Shown: piece after piece, positions 1 to 9,604 of the stretch
Numbering within the stretch: position 1 is the first letter of the stretch
Layout: each line of letters begins with the position of its first letter
Assembly (NCBI GenBank): GCA_019359045.1
Contig: JAHHIA010000012.1
Coordinates: forward strand, 62,001-126,000
Length of the DNA: 64,000 bases
From: Scytolyngbya sp. HA4215-MV1
GTDB taxonomy: Bacteria; Cyanobacteriota; Cyanobacteriia; Leptolyngbyales; Leptolyngbyaceae
Direction: 5' to 3'
Translations under genes and position numbers: made by a program
The notes under the pieces: generated by a model
What the model saw: the letters and a program-made list of their open reading frames with translations, nothing else
The model's database searches: none
Told to the model about the DNA's origin: nothing

Positions 1-156
1 TGTCTCATCCGTCTAGGCGGCTGCCGTGTATACACGAAACACAGTCGGTCTACGAGGAGAGGTGCTGAGAGTGATCCCTAGTTTTTTCAGTAGCGTAAGT
101 CCAAAGCATCTTACAATCTGGTACTGGTGATACGGTAATCCAAGCTGAAAGGTGAA

Positions 157-567
157 GTGATGACGAAAACGGATCAGGGCGTGAGACGAGTTTTTATCTG
201 TGGATCAGCGCTGCGGGGACAGCCCGATCATCAAAATCTACAATCCGCTAAATTTATTCGTGAAGCGACAACCCAGCCTCGGTATCGCCTTCATGCAGCG
301 GGGGATGCTTGGCATCCAGCAATTTACGAAGTTCCAGAAGAGGGGATTTCGATTCCGGGCGAAGTCTATGAATTAACTACAGAACAGTTTGATTATTTGA
401 ATGCCAACGAGCCTCCTCATATGTATCCTGCGGATGTAGTTCTAGAAGACGGAGAAGTGTTGACCGCGTTTCTTTACCCGCAAGAATTAGTCGTTCAGTA
501 CAGCTGGGAAGATATCTCTCATTATGGCGGTTGGGCTGCATATCAAGCAGCCAGACAGAAGGAATAA
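157..567 (+). CDS. gamma-glutamylcyclotransferase-like (AIG2/GGCT fold) protein
   Basis: A 136-residue protein with the gamma-glutamylcyclotransferase fold. The loop CGSALRG (residues 15-21) fits the YGSLxxG substrate loop of the family, with Cys in place of the usual Tyr. Glu85 in the segment NEPPHMYPADV is placed like the catalytic acid of GGCT enzymes and is followed by the usual Tyr and a beta strand (VVLEDG). The same domain forms the C-terminal part of allophanate hydrolases, and cyanobacterial relatives are often annotated that way, but no amidase domain is present. Substrate is unknown; cleavage of a gamma-glutamyl bond is an inference. The start can be GTG 157 or the adjacent ATG 160. 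It stands alone, with a hairpin repeat between it and the next gene. Confidence 0.7.
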   Translation: MMTKTDQGVRRVFICGSALRGQPDHQNLQSAKFIREATTQPRYRLHAAGDAWHPAIYEVPEEGISIPGEVYELTTEQFDYLNANEPPHMYPADVVLEDGEVLTAFLYPQELVVQYSWEDISHYGGWAAYQAARQKE

Positions 568-608
568 TAGACAGTTTGACGATGTTTTCAAGTGGGCTGA
601 TCTCCCTC

Positions 609-633
609 AATCCCCCTTGAAAAAAGGGGGATT
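609..633. repeat. REP-like hairpin
   Basis: Perfect 10-bp arms (AATCCCCCTT and AAGGGGGATT) around a 5-nt loop. The core CCCCCTT...AAGGGGG is the same as in the hairpins of the accessory island at 60.9-62.0 kb. It lies between the GGCT-like gene and a glycosyltransferase gene and has no T tract, so it looks like a dispersed repeat and not a classical terminator. Confidence 0.7.
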
Positions 634-668
634 TTCAAATTCCAATTGCAAGCATCACGATCGCTCTC

Positions 669-2183
669 ATGCTTTGGTTATTCTTAATTTTCATTCTATT
701 GCGTCTCTTGTTCTGGTTAGTGGCTTTTCCTAATCCTGATGAGGCGTATTACTGGCTCTGGGGGCAACATCCAGCCCTGTCTTATTACGACCATCCACCG
801 CTAATTGCCTGGGTCGGAGGGCTGGCTACAGCATGGTTGGGACGATCGTCCTTCACTCTACGTCTGCCTACCTTTCTGGCAAATCTAGCATTTTTCTATC
901 TCATCTTTTTATGTTTGCGCCATCTGTATGGAGATCGTGCCAGATCGTATTTTGGCATCGTATTGTTGGCAATTGCGGCAAGTCCACTTTATTTCATGTT
1001 TTTGGCACTTGCCTGGCCTGATGCTTTAATGATTACGCTTGCGTTATTAGCATCGTATTGGTTTATTACTTTTATTGATGTTTATGCCGAAGATGGACAA
1101 GGAGAAAGCTGGCGATTGTATGGCACAGCCGCCGCGATCGCCCTGGCAATATTAGCAAAATACAATGCTATTTTTGTGCCTTTAGGCTTTCTGGCAACCG
1201 TGATCAGTACACCTCCCTTGCGTCCTTTGCTGCACGATCGACGAGTTTACGGGGCTGTGGCAATTGCTGCGATCGCTTTCTTACCCATCTTGTTCTGGAA
1301 TGAAAGCAATGATTTTCAATCGCTGCGCTACTATCTCAGCCGCAGTGCCGATGGTAGTGGTGCCAGTTTTAAAGTGGGCGAGGCTTTGGGCTTTTTGGCA
1401 TTGGCGATCGTCAGCGTGTCTCCCTTTTACATTTACGGCATGATCAGCCGATTACAGAGCCAGTTTCAGCCGTTTACGAAAGCGCAAAAAAATGGTCAGC
1501 TCACTTCTTTCTATCCCACGGTTGCTTTCTGGATTTTTGCGCTTTCTACTGGCATACTGACTTTGACCGCACTCGTTTCCACCGCACTTTACTACTGGAA
1601 TATTACCGCTTATTTATTGTTATTTCCCCTCTTACCTCGTTATTTTTTGGATACGCAGGGGCAGTGGATACGTCTGCGTTTATTTTGGGCAGGGCAGATG
1701 TATGGGCTATTGTTTGCAGTGGTTTTTGTCGTGCACTACAGCCTCTTACCGATTTCGGTATGGCTTTCTCCAGACGCTGACCCCGACAGTCGCATGATGT
1801 TTGGCTGGCAAACCGTTGCTGCTGAGGTGCAAAAGCTGCAACAGAATACAACTGAGCCATCATTTTTGCTGGCAACAGACTACCGCACGGCTTCGGCATT
1901 GGCATATCAACTCAACCAGAAAACAGTAACAGTGATTTCCGATCGCATTGATCAGTTCGACTTTTGGTATGCAGGCGATCGGGCACTCCAGGGCAAAAAC
2001 GCGATTATCCTTTCAGATACTTGGCATCCTGCCAACTCGACGTTGCTTGCTCACTTTGCCCATTGCTCAACCCCAAGAAAGATCGTGATTGCTCGCTGGG
2101 GGATTTGGGTGAAAGATTACTTTCTGACTCAGGGATATGGCTTTCGAGGTGGGGAGGATGGCGTCGAGAAAATGGGAAGGTGA
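669..2183 (+). CDS. GT39/ArnT-like membrane glycosyltransferase
   Basis: A 504-residue polytopic membrane protein of the PMT_2 (dolichyl-phosphate-mannose mannosyltransferase/ArnT-like) GT-C family. The first extracytoplasmic loop carries PNPDEAYYW (residues 21-29); Asp24 and Glu25 match the acidic pair that GT-C enzymes use for catalysis and metal binding. A His-rich stretch SYYDHPPLIAWVGG follows, typical of the family. Ten or more hydrophobic segments fill residues 60-410, with a soluble C-terminal tail. These enzymes move a sugar from a polyprenyl-phosphate donor to a lipid or protein on the outer face of the membrane; donor and acceptor here are unknown. A second member of the family lies at 21803-23551. 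The gene is convergent with the TrkA-like gene. Confidence 0.8.
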   Translation: MLWLFLIFILLRLLFWLVAFPNPDEAYYWLWGQHPALSYYDHPPLIAWVGGLATAWLGRSSFTLRLPTFLANLAFFYLIFLCLRHLYGDRARSYFGIVLLAIAASPLYFMFLALAWPDALMITLALLASYWFITFIDVYAEDGQGESWRLYGTAAAIALAILAKYNAIFVPLGFLATVISTPPLRPLLHDRRVYGAVAIAAIAFLPILFWNESNDFQSLRYYLSRSADGSGASFKVGEALGFLALAIVSVSPFYIYGMISRLQSQFQPFTKAQKNGQLTSFYPTVAFWIFALSTGILTLTALVSTALYYWNITAYLLLFPLLPRYFLDTQGQWIRLRLFWAGQMYGLLFAVVFVVHYSLLPISVWLSPDADPDSRMMFGWQTVAAEVQKLQQNTTEPSFLLATDYRTASALAYQLNQKTVTVISDRIDQFDFWYAGDRALQGKNAIILSDTWHPANSTLLAHFAHCSTPRKIVIARWGIWVKDYFLTQGYGFRGGEDGVEKMGR

Positions 2184-2247
2184 CCCGGAAGCAGCGCCTC
2201 CAAAGGGGCATTCCTAAGCAAAGCATGGAAAGAGAAACACCTAACAC

Positions 2248-2928
2248 CTATCCCGAAAACCCTTGCAAAAAGTCGATTACCGCATGCAGGCTACCGGGTT
2301 TGGTCACAATCAAAACCGTTGAATCCGGTTCCAAAATGGTACTGCCATTGGGGATGACCAAATCCATCTGGGGATGGGGCTGATAGCCAATAATCAGCGA
2401 TCCTTGAGGAAAGCGGGGGTCTTGAGCGACCTCAGCAACGCAGAGACCTGCCACATCGCTGTTTTGCGGGATTGCGAGTTTGAGCACTTCAATCTGTCCC
2501 TGCTCAAAGTGCATAATCGACTCAACCTGAGGAAATTCGATCGCATTTGTCATGGTCGAAACTGCCAGGTCGATCGCATTCACAATATAGGTGGCTCCAG
2601 CAATGCGGTAAGGTTCCAGAAAATCCCGATGCCGCATGCGTACCAGGATTTGAGGCACGCCGTAGTGCCGCGCAAGCGACACCATTGCCAGGTTCAGGGC
2701 ATCTTCTCGCAAGACAGCCGCGATCGCATCCGTCTTGCGAATCCCAGCTTCTAGCAGCGCCTCCGTACTGACCGCACTCCCCTCAAATGCCATCACCCCT
2801 AGCTTTTCCCGCGCATAGGCACAGGCTGCTGGGTTAATGTCCACCATGGCGATCGTGTGCCCCAGTTTCACCAACCGCTGTGCCAGTCCTAACCCAATTA
2901 AACCAGCACCCCCAATCAAAACGTACAT
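2248..2928 (-). CDS. TrkA-type NAD-binding protein (RCK N and C domains)
   Basis: A 226-residue cytosolic protein with the two domains of TrkA/KtrA gating subunits. The N-terminal Rossmann domain begins YVLIGGAGLIGLGLA, a GxGxxG dinucleotide-binding loop, with the acidic end of the second strand at VDIN (about residues 31-34). A TrkA-C-like domain fills about residues 140-226. Such proteins bind NAD(H) or nucleotides and regulate K+ or other cation channels. No channel gene is adjacent, so the partner is not in this window. Usual TrkA-family one-repeat proteins are about 220 residues, so it is full length. It reads away from a small uncharacterised gene on the same strand 55 nt upstream. Confidence 0.8.
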   Translation of the reverse strand: MYVLIGGAGLIGLGLAQRLVKLGHTIAMVDINPAACAYAREKLGVMAFEGSAVSTEALLEAGIRKTDAIAAVLREDALNLAMVSLARHYGVPQILVRMRHRDFLEPYRIAGATYIVNAIDLAVSTMTNAIEFPQVESIMHFEQGQIEVLKLAIPQNSDVAGLCVAEVAQDPRFPQGSLIIGYQPHPQMDLVIPNGSTILEPDSTVLIVTKPGSLHAVIDFLQGFSG

Positions 2929-2983
2929 CGCTTCTCAACCCCACTTCGCTGTACTCTAACCAGAAAGAAGGCTTGCTTCTTGA

Positions 2984-3415
2984 TCAACGCGATTTCATAA
3001 TCTTTTCTAAAATATAAAAAAGTTCTCTGGCAGCAGGTTTTTCTAGATCCAAGCCATATAAAGAACGGCAACCTTGTCTGTATAGGTACATATTGTTACA
3101 TTCCCAACAAATAGATGCCTGGAACAAGATCTCTCCCTTGAACGAAAAACGCAATCCGAACGGTGGAGTGTGACAGCGTGCCGATTCGCCTGGTATCAGT
3201 TGGCGCCATCGCTGGGCAATTTGCTGTGCCGCCTCTCCTTCCGCTGTAACAACGCGACTTGACCAGATCAAATCACCTGACATAGAGGCAAAATTTCCCT
3301 CCAAGTCCAATACATCCACCGTATCGATCTCTGGCAATTCGGGAATTTGAGCACCCCTATCCAGTGGTGGGATCGCCTTTGCCTTCGGAGATTTAGGACT
3401 TAAATCGTAGAACAT
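2984..3415 (-). CDS. conserved hypothetical protein with CWECNN motif
   Basis: A 143-residue soluble protein I cannot name. Its most distinctive part is residues about 88-120: a CHTPPFGLRF segment, a beta hairpin and then the motif ASICWECNNMYLY. Paired Cys residues around a Trp-Glu suggest a structural or metal site, but this is only inference. No signal peptide or membrane segment is visible. It lies 55 nt upstream of the TrkA-like gene on the same strand and could be co-transcribed with it. The reading frame has normal composition for this genome and looks coding. Confidence 0.6.
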   Translation of the reverse strand: MFYDLSPKSPKAKAIPPLDRGAQIPELPEIDTVDVLDLEGNFASMSGDLIWSSRVVTAEGEAAQQIAQRWRQLIPGESARCHTPPFGLRFSFKGEILFQASICWECNNMYLYRQGCRSLYGLDLEKPAARELFYILEKIMKSR

Positions 3416-3590
3416 ACCGAACTCTTTTCACTCAAAGCAAAACCGTCATCTTGCAACCAATTTACTCAAGATTGCTCCAAAGTTGCTTCCTGCTTCCCCC
3501 CTCCACTCTCCCCTATTCCGCACCATCCCTTTATCTCCCCATTACCCATCACCCTGACATTAGCCAGCCCAGACAGCTATCGTAGACAAT

Positions 3591-5432
3591 ATGAGAATTG
3601 ATCGACAACTCAATCTTCTGCGCCGACGCTGGCGAGACCTGGGGCAATCTCTGGCAATGTATCGCTACTGCGGGCGGGCGATCGCACTCGTCTGGCAAAC
3701 CGATCGCACCCTCACCCTCTTGCTGGCAGGCCTAACCTTGCTGGCAGGGTTGCTCCCCGCACTGGTTGCCTATCTGGGCAAGCTCATTGTGGATGGCGTC
3801 GTGCTCACTGCCCATTCGGGTTTGGCAAGCGATCGCTGGCATACGCTGAGCTATTTGGGTATGGAGGCAATTGTCGTCATCCTGTTGAGTGGTGGCAAAC
3901 AAGGACTCACCCTTTGCCAGTCGCTGTTGCGAGCATTACTGGGACAAAAAGTGAATGTGCTGATCCTGGAAAAAGCGCTGACGCTGGATATGGCGCATTT
4001 CGAGGACTCCGAATTTTACGACAAGATGGTGCGGGCGCGGCGCGAAGCCTCCAATCGTCCCCTGAGCTTGGTTAGCCGGACTTTTGGCTTGGTGCAAGAT
4101 ACCCTGGGCTTAATCACTTACAGTGGTTTACTACTGCATTTCTCGGTCTGGGCAGTGGTGATTTTAATGGGTGCTGCCATTCCGGCATTTATCGCCGAAA
4201 CCCGCTTTGCTGGCGAGGCATTTCGTTTATTTCGCTGGCGATCGCCCGAAACCCGACAACAGAACTATCTGGAATGGCTGCTGTCTAACGAAAGCACTGC
4301 CACCGAAGTGAAGTTGTTTCAGTTGGGACCCATGCTGTTGGAGCGTTACCGAAACATTTTCCTGAACTTGTATAGGGAAGATCGGGAACTGGCGATGCGT
4401 CGCATGTTCTGGAGTTACGTGTTAGGTTTGCTCAGTACGCTTGCCTTCTACGGTGCCTATACCTGGATCGTGCTGGAAGCAATCGCTGGACGCATCACCC
4501 TAGGCGATCTGACCATGTACCTCGTGGTATTTCGGCAGGGACAAGCCACTTTTACGTCTGCATTGGCAGCGATTGGCGGCATGTACGAGGATAGCTTGTA
4601 TCTCTCCAATCTGTATGAGTTTTTAGAAGAAGCTGTCCCCCAGCCAACAGGGCATGCAACCCAAGGCACTTTACCGGGTGATGGATTGCGATTTGAGGCA
4701 GTCTCATTTCAGTATTCTGGCAATCCCAAACCAGCTCTACAGGATGTGTCGTTCCATCTACGTCCAGGCGAAAAACTGGCGATCGTGGGTGAAAACGGCT
4801 CCGGTAAAACTACCCTGATCAAGCTCCTGACGCGACTTTATACACCTGATTCTGGGCGAATTTTGCTAGATGGCTTGGATTTGCAAGCCTGGGATATTGA
4901 TCAATTGCAACGCCGAATTGGCGTTATTTTTCAAAACTTTGTCCGCTACCAATTCACTGTAGGCGAAAACATCGGTACGGGCGATGTCACGTATCTATCA
5001 GACGAGAGTCGTTGGGAGTCCGCTGCGGAAAAAGGCAATGCGCGTCCCTTTATTGAAGAGATGCCCGATGGTTTTAGCACTCAATTAGGCAAATGGTTCA
5101 AGCGTGGGCGAGAACTGTCCGGTGGACAATGGCAGAAAATTGCCCTGTCCCGTGCTTTTATGCGATCGCAAGCTGATCTGCTAGTGCTAGACGAACCCAC
5201 CTCCGCAATGGATGCCGAAGCCGAGGTCCGCATTTTTGAACAATTTCGGGCTATGACCCAAAATCAAATGGCGATCTTAATTTCCCATCGCTTTTCCACC
5301 GTACGCATGGCAGATCAGATCATCGTCCTCTCTGATGGCAGGTTGACTGAGCAAGGAACCCATGAGGAACTGTTGCACGCGAGAGGTCGTTACGCTCAAT
5401 TGTTTGCCTTGCAAGCTGCTGGATATCAGTAG
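3591..5432 (+). CDS. ABC exporter, fused permease and ATPase
   Basis: A 613-residue half-transporter: an N-terminal six-helix membrane domain (about residues 35-330) fused to one nucleotide-binding domain. Visible ATPase motifs are Walker A GENGSGKTT (about residue 400), signature LSGGQ (about 509), Walker B LLVLDEPTSAMD (about 531) and the H-loop ISHRFST. It should work as a homodimer or with another half-transporter, exporting a lipid, peptide or drug-like molecule through the inner membrane. The substrate is not predictable and no biosynthetic genes are next to it. The ATG at 3591 opens a basic N terminus (RIDRQLNLLRRRW), as is common for cytosolic leaders of exporters. Confidence 0.88.
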   Translation: MRIDRQLNLLRRRWRDLGQSLAMYRYCGRAIALVWQTDRTLTLLLAGLTLLAGLLPALVAYLGKLIVDGVVLTAHSGLASDRWHTLSYLGMEAIVVILLSGGKQGLTLCQSLLRALLGQKVNVLILEKALTLDMAHFEDSEFYDKMVRARREASNRPLSLVSRTFGLVQDTLGLITYSGLLLHFSVWAVVILMGAAIPAFIAETRFAGEAFRLFRWRSPETRQQNYLEWLLSNESTATEVKLFQLGPMLLERYRNIFLNLYREDRELAMRRMFWSYVLGLLSTLAFYGAYTWIVLEAIAGRITLGDLTMYLVVFRQGQATFTSALAAIGGMYEDSLYLSNLYEFLEEAVPQPTGHATQGTLPGDGLRFEAVSFQYSGNPKPALQDVSFHLRPGEKLAIVGENGSGKTTLIKLLTRLYTPDSGRILLDGLDLQAWDIDQLQRRIGVIFQNFVRYQFTVGENIGTGDVTYLSDESRWESAAEKGNARPFIEEMPDGFSTQLGKWFKRGRELSGGQWQKIALSRAFMRSQADLLVLDEPTSAMDAEAEVRIFEQFRAMTQNQMAILISHRFSTVRMADQIIVLSDGRLTEQGTHEELLHARGRYAQLFALQAAGYQ

Positions 5433-5551
5433 TCAATGAACTGGGAAATCACATTTGCAAAGTGTTTGAAATCGTCGTTCAGCGTGGCGAGATCAGCTGC
5501 TGAAATTAATTTTGACATTGACGGTGTAGATTCTCTGCGACCAGAACGACT

Positions 5552-5983
5552 TCAATCGCCTCCAACACTAATCCCACTGCCCAGGACCTTAGCACCTGTC
5601 AAATTAATGCCTGCTAAGTTCGCTCCAATGGTTTCAGCGTTATATATTTGAGCATTGGTCAAGTCAGCCCGCATCAGGTTGGCTTGGTTAAGCGTAGCGT
5701 TGGTCAAAAACGCCCCGCTCAGATTGGCTCCAACCAAATTGGCACCCGTGAGGTCGGCCCCTTCCAAATTAGCGTTTACCAATTTGGCATCTTGCAAGTT
5801 GGCGTTACGCAAATCAGCCCCTAAAATATGAACGTTGCTGAGGTCTGCGCCTGAAAGATTGCAACCGACACAGGCTCCTGTTGCCAACAGCTGCTTCAAA
5901 TGAGCAGGGTTTTCAGCCTTTACCGGAATGGCGAGCGAGCATGTAGCGAGTAAGGTAATGGCAGCCAAAATCGTTTTAGTCAT
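5552..5983 (-). CDS. secreted pentapeptide-repeat protein
   Basis: About 143 residues. I chose the ATG at 5983 because the reverse strand has GGAGG eight bases ahead of it and because translation from there gives a clean signal peptide (MTKTILAAITLLATC, cleavage near PVKA-EN); ATG 5986 is equally possible. After two Cys residues (ACVGCN) come about sixteen consecutive A(D/N)LxX units, which form a right-handed quadrilateral beta-helix. Pentapeptide proteins are very common in cyanobacteria and mostly without known function; export here points to a periplasmic or thylakoid-lumen place. The CVGC pair just before the helix might form a disulphide or cap. It is convergent with the ABC exporter. 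Confidence 0.85.
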   Translation of the reverse strand: MTKTILAAITLLATCSLAIPVKAENPAHLKQLLATGACVGCNLSGADLSNVHILGADLRNANLQDAKLVNANLEGADLTGANLVGANLSGAFLTNATLNQANLMRADLTNAQIYNAETIGANLAGINLTGAKVLGSGISVGGD

Positions 5984-6228
5984 CATTTGACCCTCCACTG
6001 AGGACAAGGCTTTTCTAGCCATATTTCTATGATCGCATACTCAAAACCTGGATGTCTCATGCAGAGGGATGATTTATCCCTACCCTTAAGAATACGCTAC
6101 AAAGAAGATATGATCGTTCACAATTGTAGTTGTCACTAAGAAAGCGCTGGCATTTTTAAAGACTTTGCTCGGACAGGCTTTCAAAAACGCCAGCCACAGG
6201 TCAAGGACATGACCGAGACTAATTTAAT

Positions 6229-6864
6229 TCACACATCAGTACGAGTGACAAGGGTGCGAGGATGATGAGTTCCAATCGAGGCACCAATCAAAGAAGCCGC
6301 TAAACCCAGCAGGGAACCCAGAGCAAACGACCAGCCGACTTTGGCAGCATTCCCTGCAATGTCTCGCGTTTGTTGAGCCGTAACATTCGGGACATTGTTA
6401 GGTAAATTAGTTCCCCCTTGCTGAGCCTGATTAATCACCTCACCCGCGTTAGAGGCAACGATGCCAAACGCACCCGATACTCCGGTGGAAAGCAGCCAAG
6501 CACTCAATGCCAGTGTTGTTGCCCACAGAATGGCTCCATTCAACAAAGCCGTGCTGCGATTCATCGGTCCACAGGCGCGTGCAGTCACCCATCCGCCTAG
6601 AAAAAGAGAGATGAATAGGCTAATAATTGACCAAATACCAACAGCTGAACCAACATTCCCGGCATTGGAGCGGGGTGCACCTGAATCAGCAAGGCTTGTT
6701 AAGCCAATCGCAGCTCCCAATGCAGTGAGCACCAGTTGCGTACTCAATGCCACAACCAATCCGGAAAAGATAGGCCCCCAACGAACGCGATCATGGTAAT
6801 CCGCAGTTGGAGTCACGATAGAACGATCAACCACCCGGCCAACAGGATCGTTAGTGTATGTCAT
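6229..6864 (-). CDS. conserved four-helix membrane protein, function unknown
   Basis: A 211-residue membrane protein with four or five hydrophobic segments (about residues 30-55, 75-98, 108-130 and 175-195) and a hydrophilic insert rich in Asn, Gln and Gly at about 135-170, probably outside the membrane. The Gly-rich helices (ALGAAIGL, GSLLGLAASLIGASIG) suggest tight packing. The N terminus is basic and ends in VRWGPIFSGLVVAL, a pattern shared with a family of uncharacterised cyanobacterial membrane proteins. I do not recognise an enzymatic motif. It stands alone, with over 200 nt on either side. Confidence 0.65.
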   Translation of the reverse strand: MTYTNDPVGRVVDRSIVTPTADYHDRVRWGPIFSGLVVALSTQLVLTALGAAIGLTSLADSGAPRSNAGNVGSAVGIWSIISLFISLFLGGWVTARACGPMNRSTALLNGAILWATTLALSAWLLSTGVSGAFGIVASNAGEVINQAQQGGTNLPNNVPNVTAQQTRDIAGNAAKVGWSFALGSLLGLAASLIGASIGTHHPRTLVTRTDV

Positions 6865-7094
6865 AGCCTGAAACCTCCCAGTAAGTAATCGATGAGCAAA
6901 TGCTAAAAACCGAGTTGCTACGAGCTTAGGGAAGTCCTTGATGTTTTACACCTATCTTTGGAAATAATGAGACTGGTTTTAGAAATAATAAGACTGGCTG
7001 GAAAGTTTATTTGGCAGATTGGCGAGGGGATCGGTTGCATTTTTGGAACGATAGATTATCCTGCTCCAATTTGAAAAAACACCGATCGCCAATT

Positions 7095-8264
7095 TTATGG
7101 CTCTGTGAATTTGGTTAATGAAGCGTGAGCAGTCGCAACACAAAGTCCTGCAAACAAAAAGGCTCCCATTCCCCCACTCAAACTGAGCGCTTTGAAGAGA
7201 GAACCGAATTGACTCACCCCTAACCCAAACAGCATCGCTGCCAGCGCACTCCCACCAAAATACAGACCCACCCCCAATCCCGGTTTGTCGGCAGGAGCCA
7301 GCGATAACGCAAAAGGGATGCTACCGTTGACAATCAAACTAAAGCAGATGCCCAGGGCGATCGCAGTTCCCACCCCCATTGCTCCCTGATCTTTGAAAAG
7401 TACTAACCCCAGCAACACCGCCGTTGCCAGCGCCCCAATCATCATGACTCGCTGATTGCCCAGTCGAACCGCCAGAGTGCCAGCCGGCAGGGCAGAGAGA
7501 ATATGGGCAGCAAAAAACCAGCCAATGCTATCCCCAAAATTCATCTGAATTAAGCGGTAGCCCAAGCCAATTCCGGCGCCCGTAGCTGCAATCAACCCCA
7601 AATGGCTGAGCACGATCGGCGTTGCTACCGCTAGAGGCGGAACAGGGCTAGACAGCATGTGAGCATCGACCCAGCGCAGGCAAGCCGTGACGACCAAAAG
7701 CACTGCTGCACCCAGCGCAAAGGTCATCCCTGGACCCCAACTGAGAATCTGCTTTTGCACAAACGTGCTCAGACTCCCAGCGATCGCGCCGACTAAAAGC
7801 AATACACTGGCAGCTTGTGGCAAAGCCGTGAGGGAAGCATACTTACCCAACAGTGCCAGGGCAGGACTGCGAAACATCGTCATTGCCAACGCCCACAGAA
7901 TGATCAGCGCCAGCAGCAAGCCTTGTAGCACAGGCGTGGGATTGCCCAACAGGGTCACGGTTGGAATTGCCAGAAATAGGGCGGCAGACAACGTACCACC
8001 CCATGCAATCAGGAGAAAGCGATGCCCAACCCAGCGCTGTTGACGATCAGACAGCGTCCCCATCAGGGGTTCCAGCAACACTGCCAACAAGTTTTCGACA
8101 ATCAGCAAAGTGACTGCCCATGGGGCTGGCAAGCCTAACTGAGTCAGCAATTTGCCCAAGTAAATGTTATAGATCACCCAACAAAGCGTGATCGCGCCCT
8201 GCATGGCTGCTAGTGCAAATACTTGCAACCAAAGAATTGAAAAGGGCGCTTTCGCAAGGTTCAT
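7095..8264 (-). CDS. major facilitator superfamily (MFS) transporter
   Basis: A 389-residue permease with about twelve hydrophobic segments. The loop between helices 2 and 3 reads GTLSDRQQRWVGHR, close to the MFS signature GxxxDRxGRR, and the segment LVIVENLLAVLLEPLMG resembles the SLC45-type sugar-transporter subgroup. It ends the reverse-strand run JAMM protease - MoeB-rhodanese - MFS: the start lies 15 nt after the moeB stop, so the two are probably co-transcribed. The substrate is unknown; a link to the sulfur-carrier genes ahead of it is only positional. Confidence 0.8.
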   Translation of the reverse strand: MNLAKAPFSILWLQVFALAAMQGAITLCWVIYNIYLGKLLTQLGLPAPWAVTLLIVENLLAVLLEPLMGTLSDRQQRWVGHRFLLIAWGGTLSAALFLAIPTVTLLGNPTPVLQGLLLALIILWALAMTMFRSPALALLGKYASLTALPQAASVLLLVGAIAGSLSTFVQKQILSWGPGMTFALGAAVLLVVTACLRWVDAHMLSSPVPPLAVATPIVLSHLGLIAATGAGIGLGYRLIQMNFGDSIGWFFAAHILSALPAGTLAVRLGNQRVMMIGALATAVLLGLVLFKDQGAMGVGTAIALGICFSLIVNGSIPFALSLAPADKPGLGVGLYFGGSALAAMLFGLGVSQFGSLFKALSLSGGMGAFLFAGLCVATAHASLTKFTEP

Positions 8265-8279
8265 TTGAAAATGACTAAC

Positions 8280-9452
8280 TTAATACTCCGGGATAGAGGG
8301 ATCGACTTCGCGACTCCAGGCAGTGATCCCACCCTTCACGTTCGTGCCTTCGATGCCATGCTGTTTCAGAATACCAAGCGCTTTGGCAGAACGACCGCCC
8401 ATTTTGCAATGCGCAATCAAACGATGCCCATTCAAGGCTTCCTTTACTTTCTCTACCCCTGAGCCATTCTCAATGTCAGGCAATGGGATCAAAACTGAGC
8501 CGGGAATTTTGGCAATTTCGTACTCATTCGGGTTACGCACATCAATCAGCACAAAATCATCGGCACCGCTATCTAGCAGTTGCTTTAATTCTTGCACCGT
8601 CATTTCAGCCAATTCTGCTTGTTGTTTTGCTTCTTCCATTTTTGCCTGCCTAATGCCACAGAATTCTTCGTAATCGACCAGTTTTTCAATCACAGGACGG
8701 ATGGGATTGGGGCGCAGTTTTAATTCCCGGAATTTCATTTCCAGCGCATTAAAGAGCAACAGACGACCGCTCAGGGTTGTGCCTGCGCCCAAAATAATTT
8801 TGACGGTTTCCGTTGCCTGGATCACCCCAATGATGCCCGGTAAAATACCCAGCACACCGCCCTCTGCACAGGAAGGCACTAGCCCAGGAGGAGGGGGTTC
8901 GGGATAGAGATCGCGATAGTTGGGACCTTCCTGGTAGTTGAAGACGGTTGCCTGTCCCTCAAACCGATAAATCGAGCCGTAAACATTGGGCTTATTGAGC
9001 AAGACGCAAGCATCATTGACCAGGTAGCGGGTTGGAAAATTGTCGGTGCCATCGACGACAATATCGTAGGGACCCACAATCTCCAGAGCGTTTTCTGAAG
9101 ACAGGCGCGTTTCGTACAGATCGACTTGACAGTAGGGATTGATTTCGAGAATGCGATCTTTGGCAGAGTAAATTTTGGGCTTACCGACCCAGGAGGTCCC
9201 GTGAATCACTTGTCGTTGAAGATTAGAGACATCGACCACATCAAAATCGACGATGCCGATGCGTCCGATCCCAGCTGCTGCCAAGTAAAGTAGCAGAGGC
9301 GATCCCAATCCACCCGTGCCAATACAGAGGACGCTAGCAGCTTTAAGCCGCTTTTGTCCTTCTAACCCAACTTCGGGCAGGATCAGGTGACGGGAATAGC
9401 GTTCGTATTCTTCTTTGTTGAGTTGGATCTCATCTAGATTGGGATTTAGCAT
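8280..9452 (-). CDS. moeB: MoeB/ThiF-type E1-like adenylyltransferase fused to rhodanese
   Basis: A 390-residue two-domain protein. The N-terminal E1-like domain has the ATP loop GTGGLGSP (about residues 46-53), the conserved RQ after VDVSNLQ, and a Cys in VPSCAEGGVLG in the usual crossover region. The C-terminal rhodanese domain (about residues 285-388) has the active-site loop HCKMGGRS. Such proteins adenylate the C-terminal glycine of MoaD/ThiS-like sulfur carriers and thiolate it through the rhodanese Cys, for molybdopterin, thiamine or tRNA thiolation. No MoaD/ThiS gene is adjacent. Its nearest neighbour upstream is a JAMM-type isopeptidase/carrier-processing enzyme, an association known for bacterial ubiquitin-like pathways. 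Confidence 0.9.
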   Translation of the reverse strand: MLNPNLDEIQLNKEEYERYSRHLILPEVGLEGQKRLKAASVLCIGTGGLGSPLLLYLAAAGIGRIGIVDFDVVDVSNLQRQVIHGTSWVGKPKIYSAKDRILEINPYCQVDLYETRLSSENALEIVGPYDIVVDGTDNFPTRYLVNDACVLLNKPNVYGSIYRFEGQATVFNYQEGPNYRDLYPEPPPPGLVPSCAEGGVLGILPGIIGVIQATETVKIILGAGTTLSGRLLLFNALEMKFRELKLRPNPIRPVIEKLVDYEEFCGIRQAKMEEAKQQAELAEMTVQELKQLLDSGADDFVLIDVRNPNEYEIAKIPGSVLIPLPDIENGSGVEKVKEALNGHRLIAHCKMGGRSAKALGILKQHGIEGTNVKGGITAWSREVDPSIPEY

Positions 9453-9604
9453 GAGTGGTAGAGATTTAGAGGTCAGGTAAAGTTTTGGGTTGAAGATGCA
9501 GAGGTCCGGGATTCGGTACAGTGAATGCGGTGAGGGGTTAGGAATGGAGCATAAGCTTGACGCCAGTGGCAGTCACCCATGGCTTTTGCCGATCGCCGCT
9601 GAGG

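Noticed and set aside
61-75. GGTGCTGAGA, a piece of the TPP-riboswitch core
   Set aside because: The other conserved TPP blocks (CTGATCTGGATAAT type) are absent nearby and no thiamine gene follows.
1-156. Tail of an upstream gene or RNA; CGTGTATACACG palindrome at 25-36
   Set aside because: The frame that is open to the window edge is too short to judge and no known RNA pattern fits.
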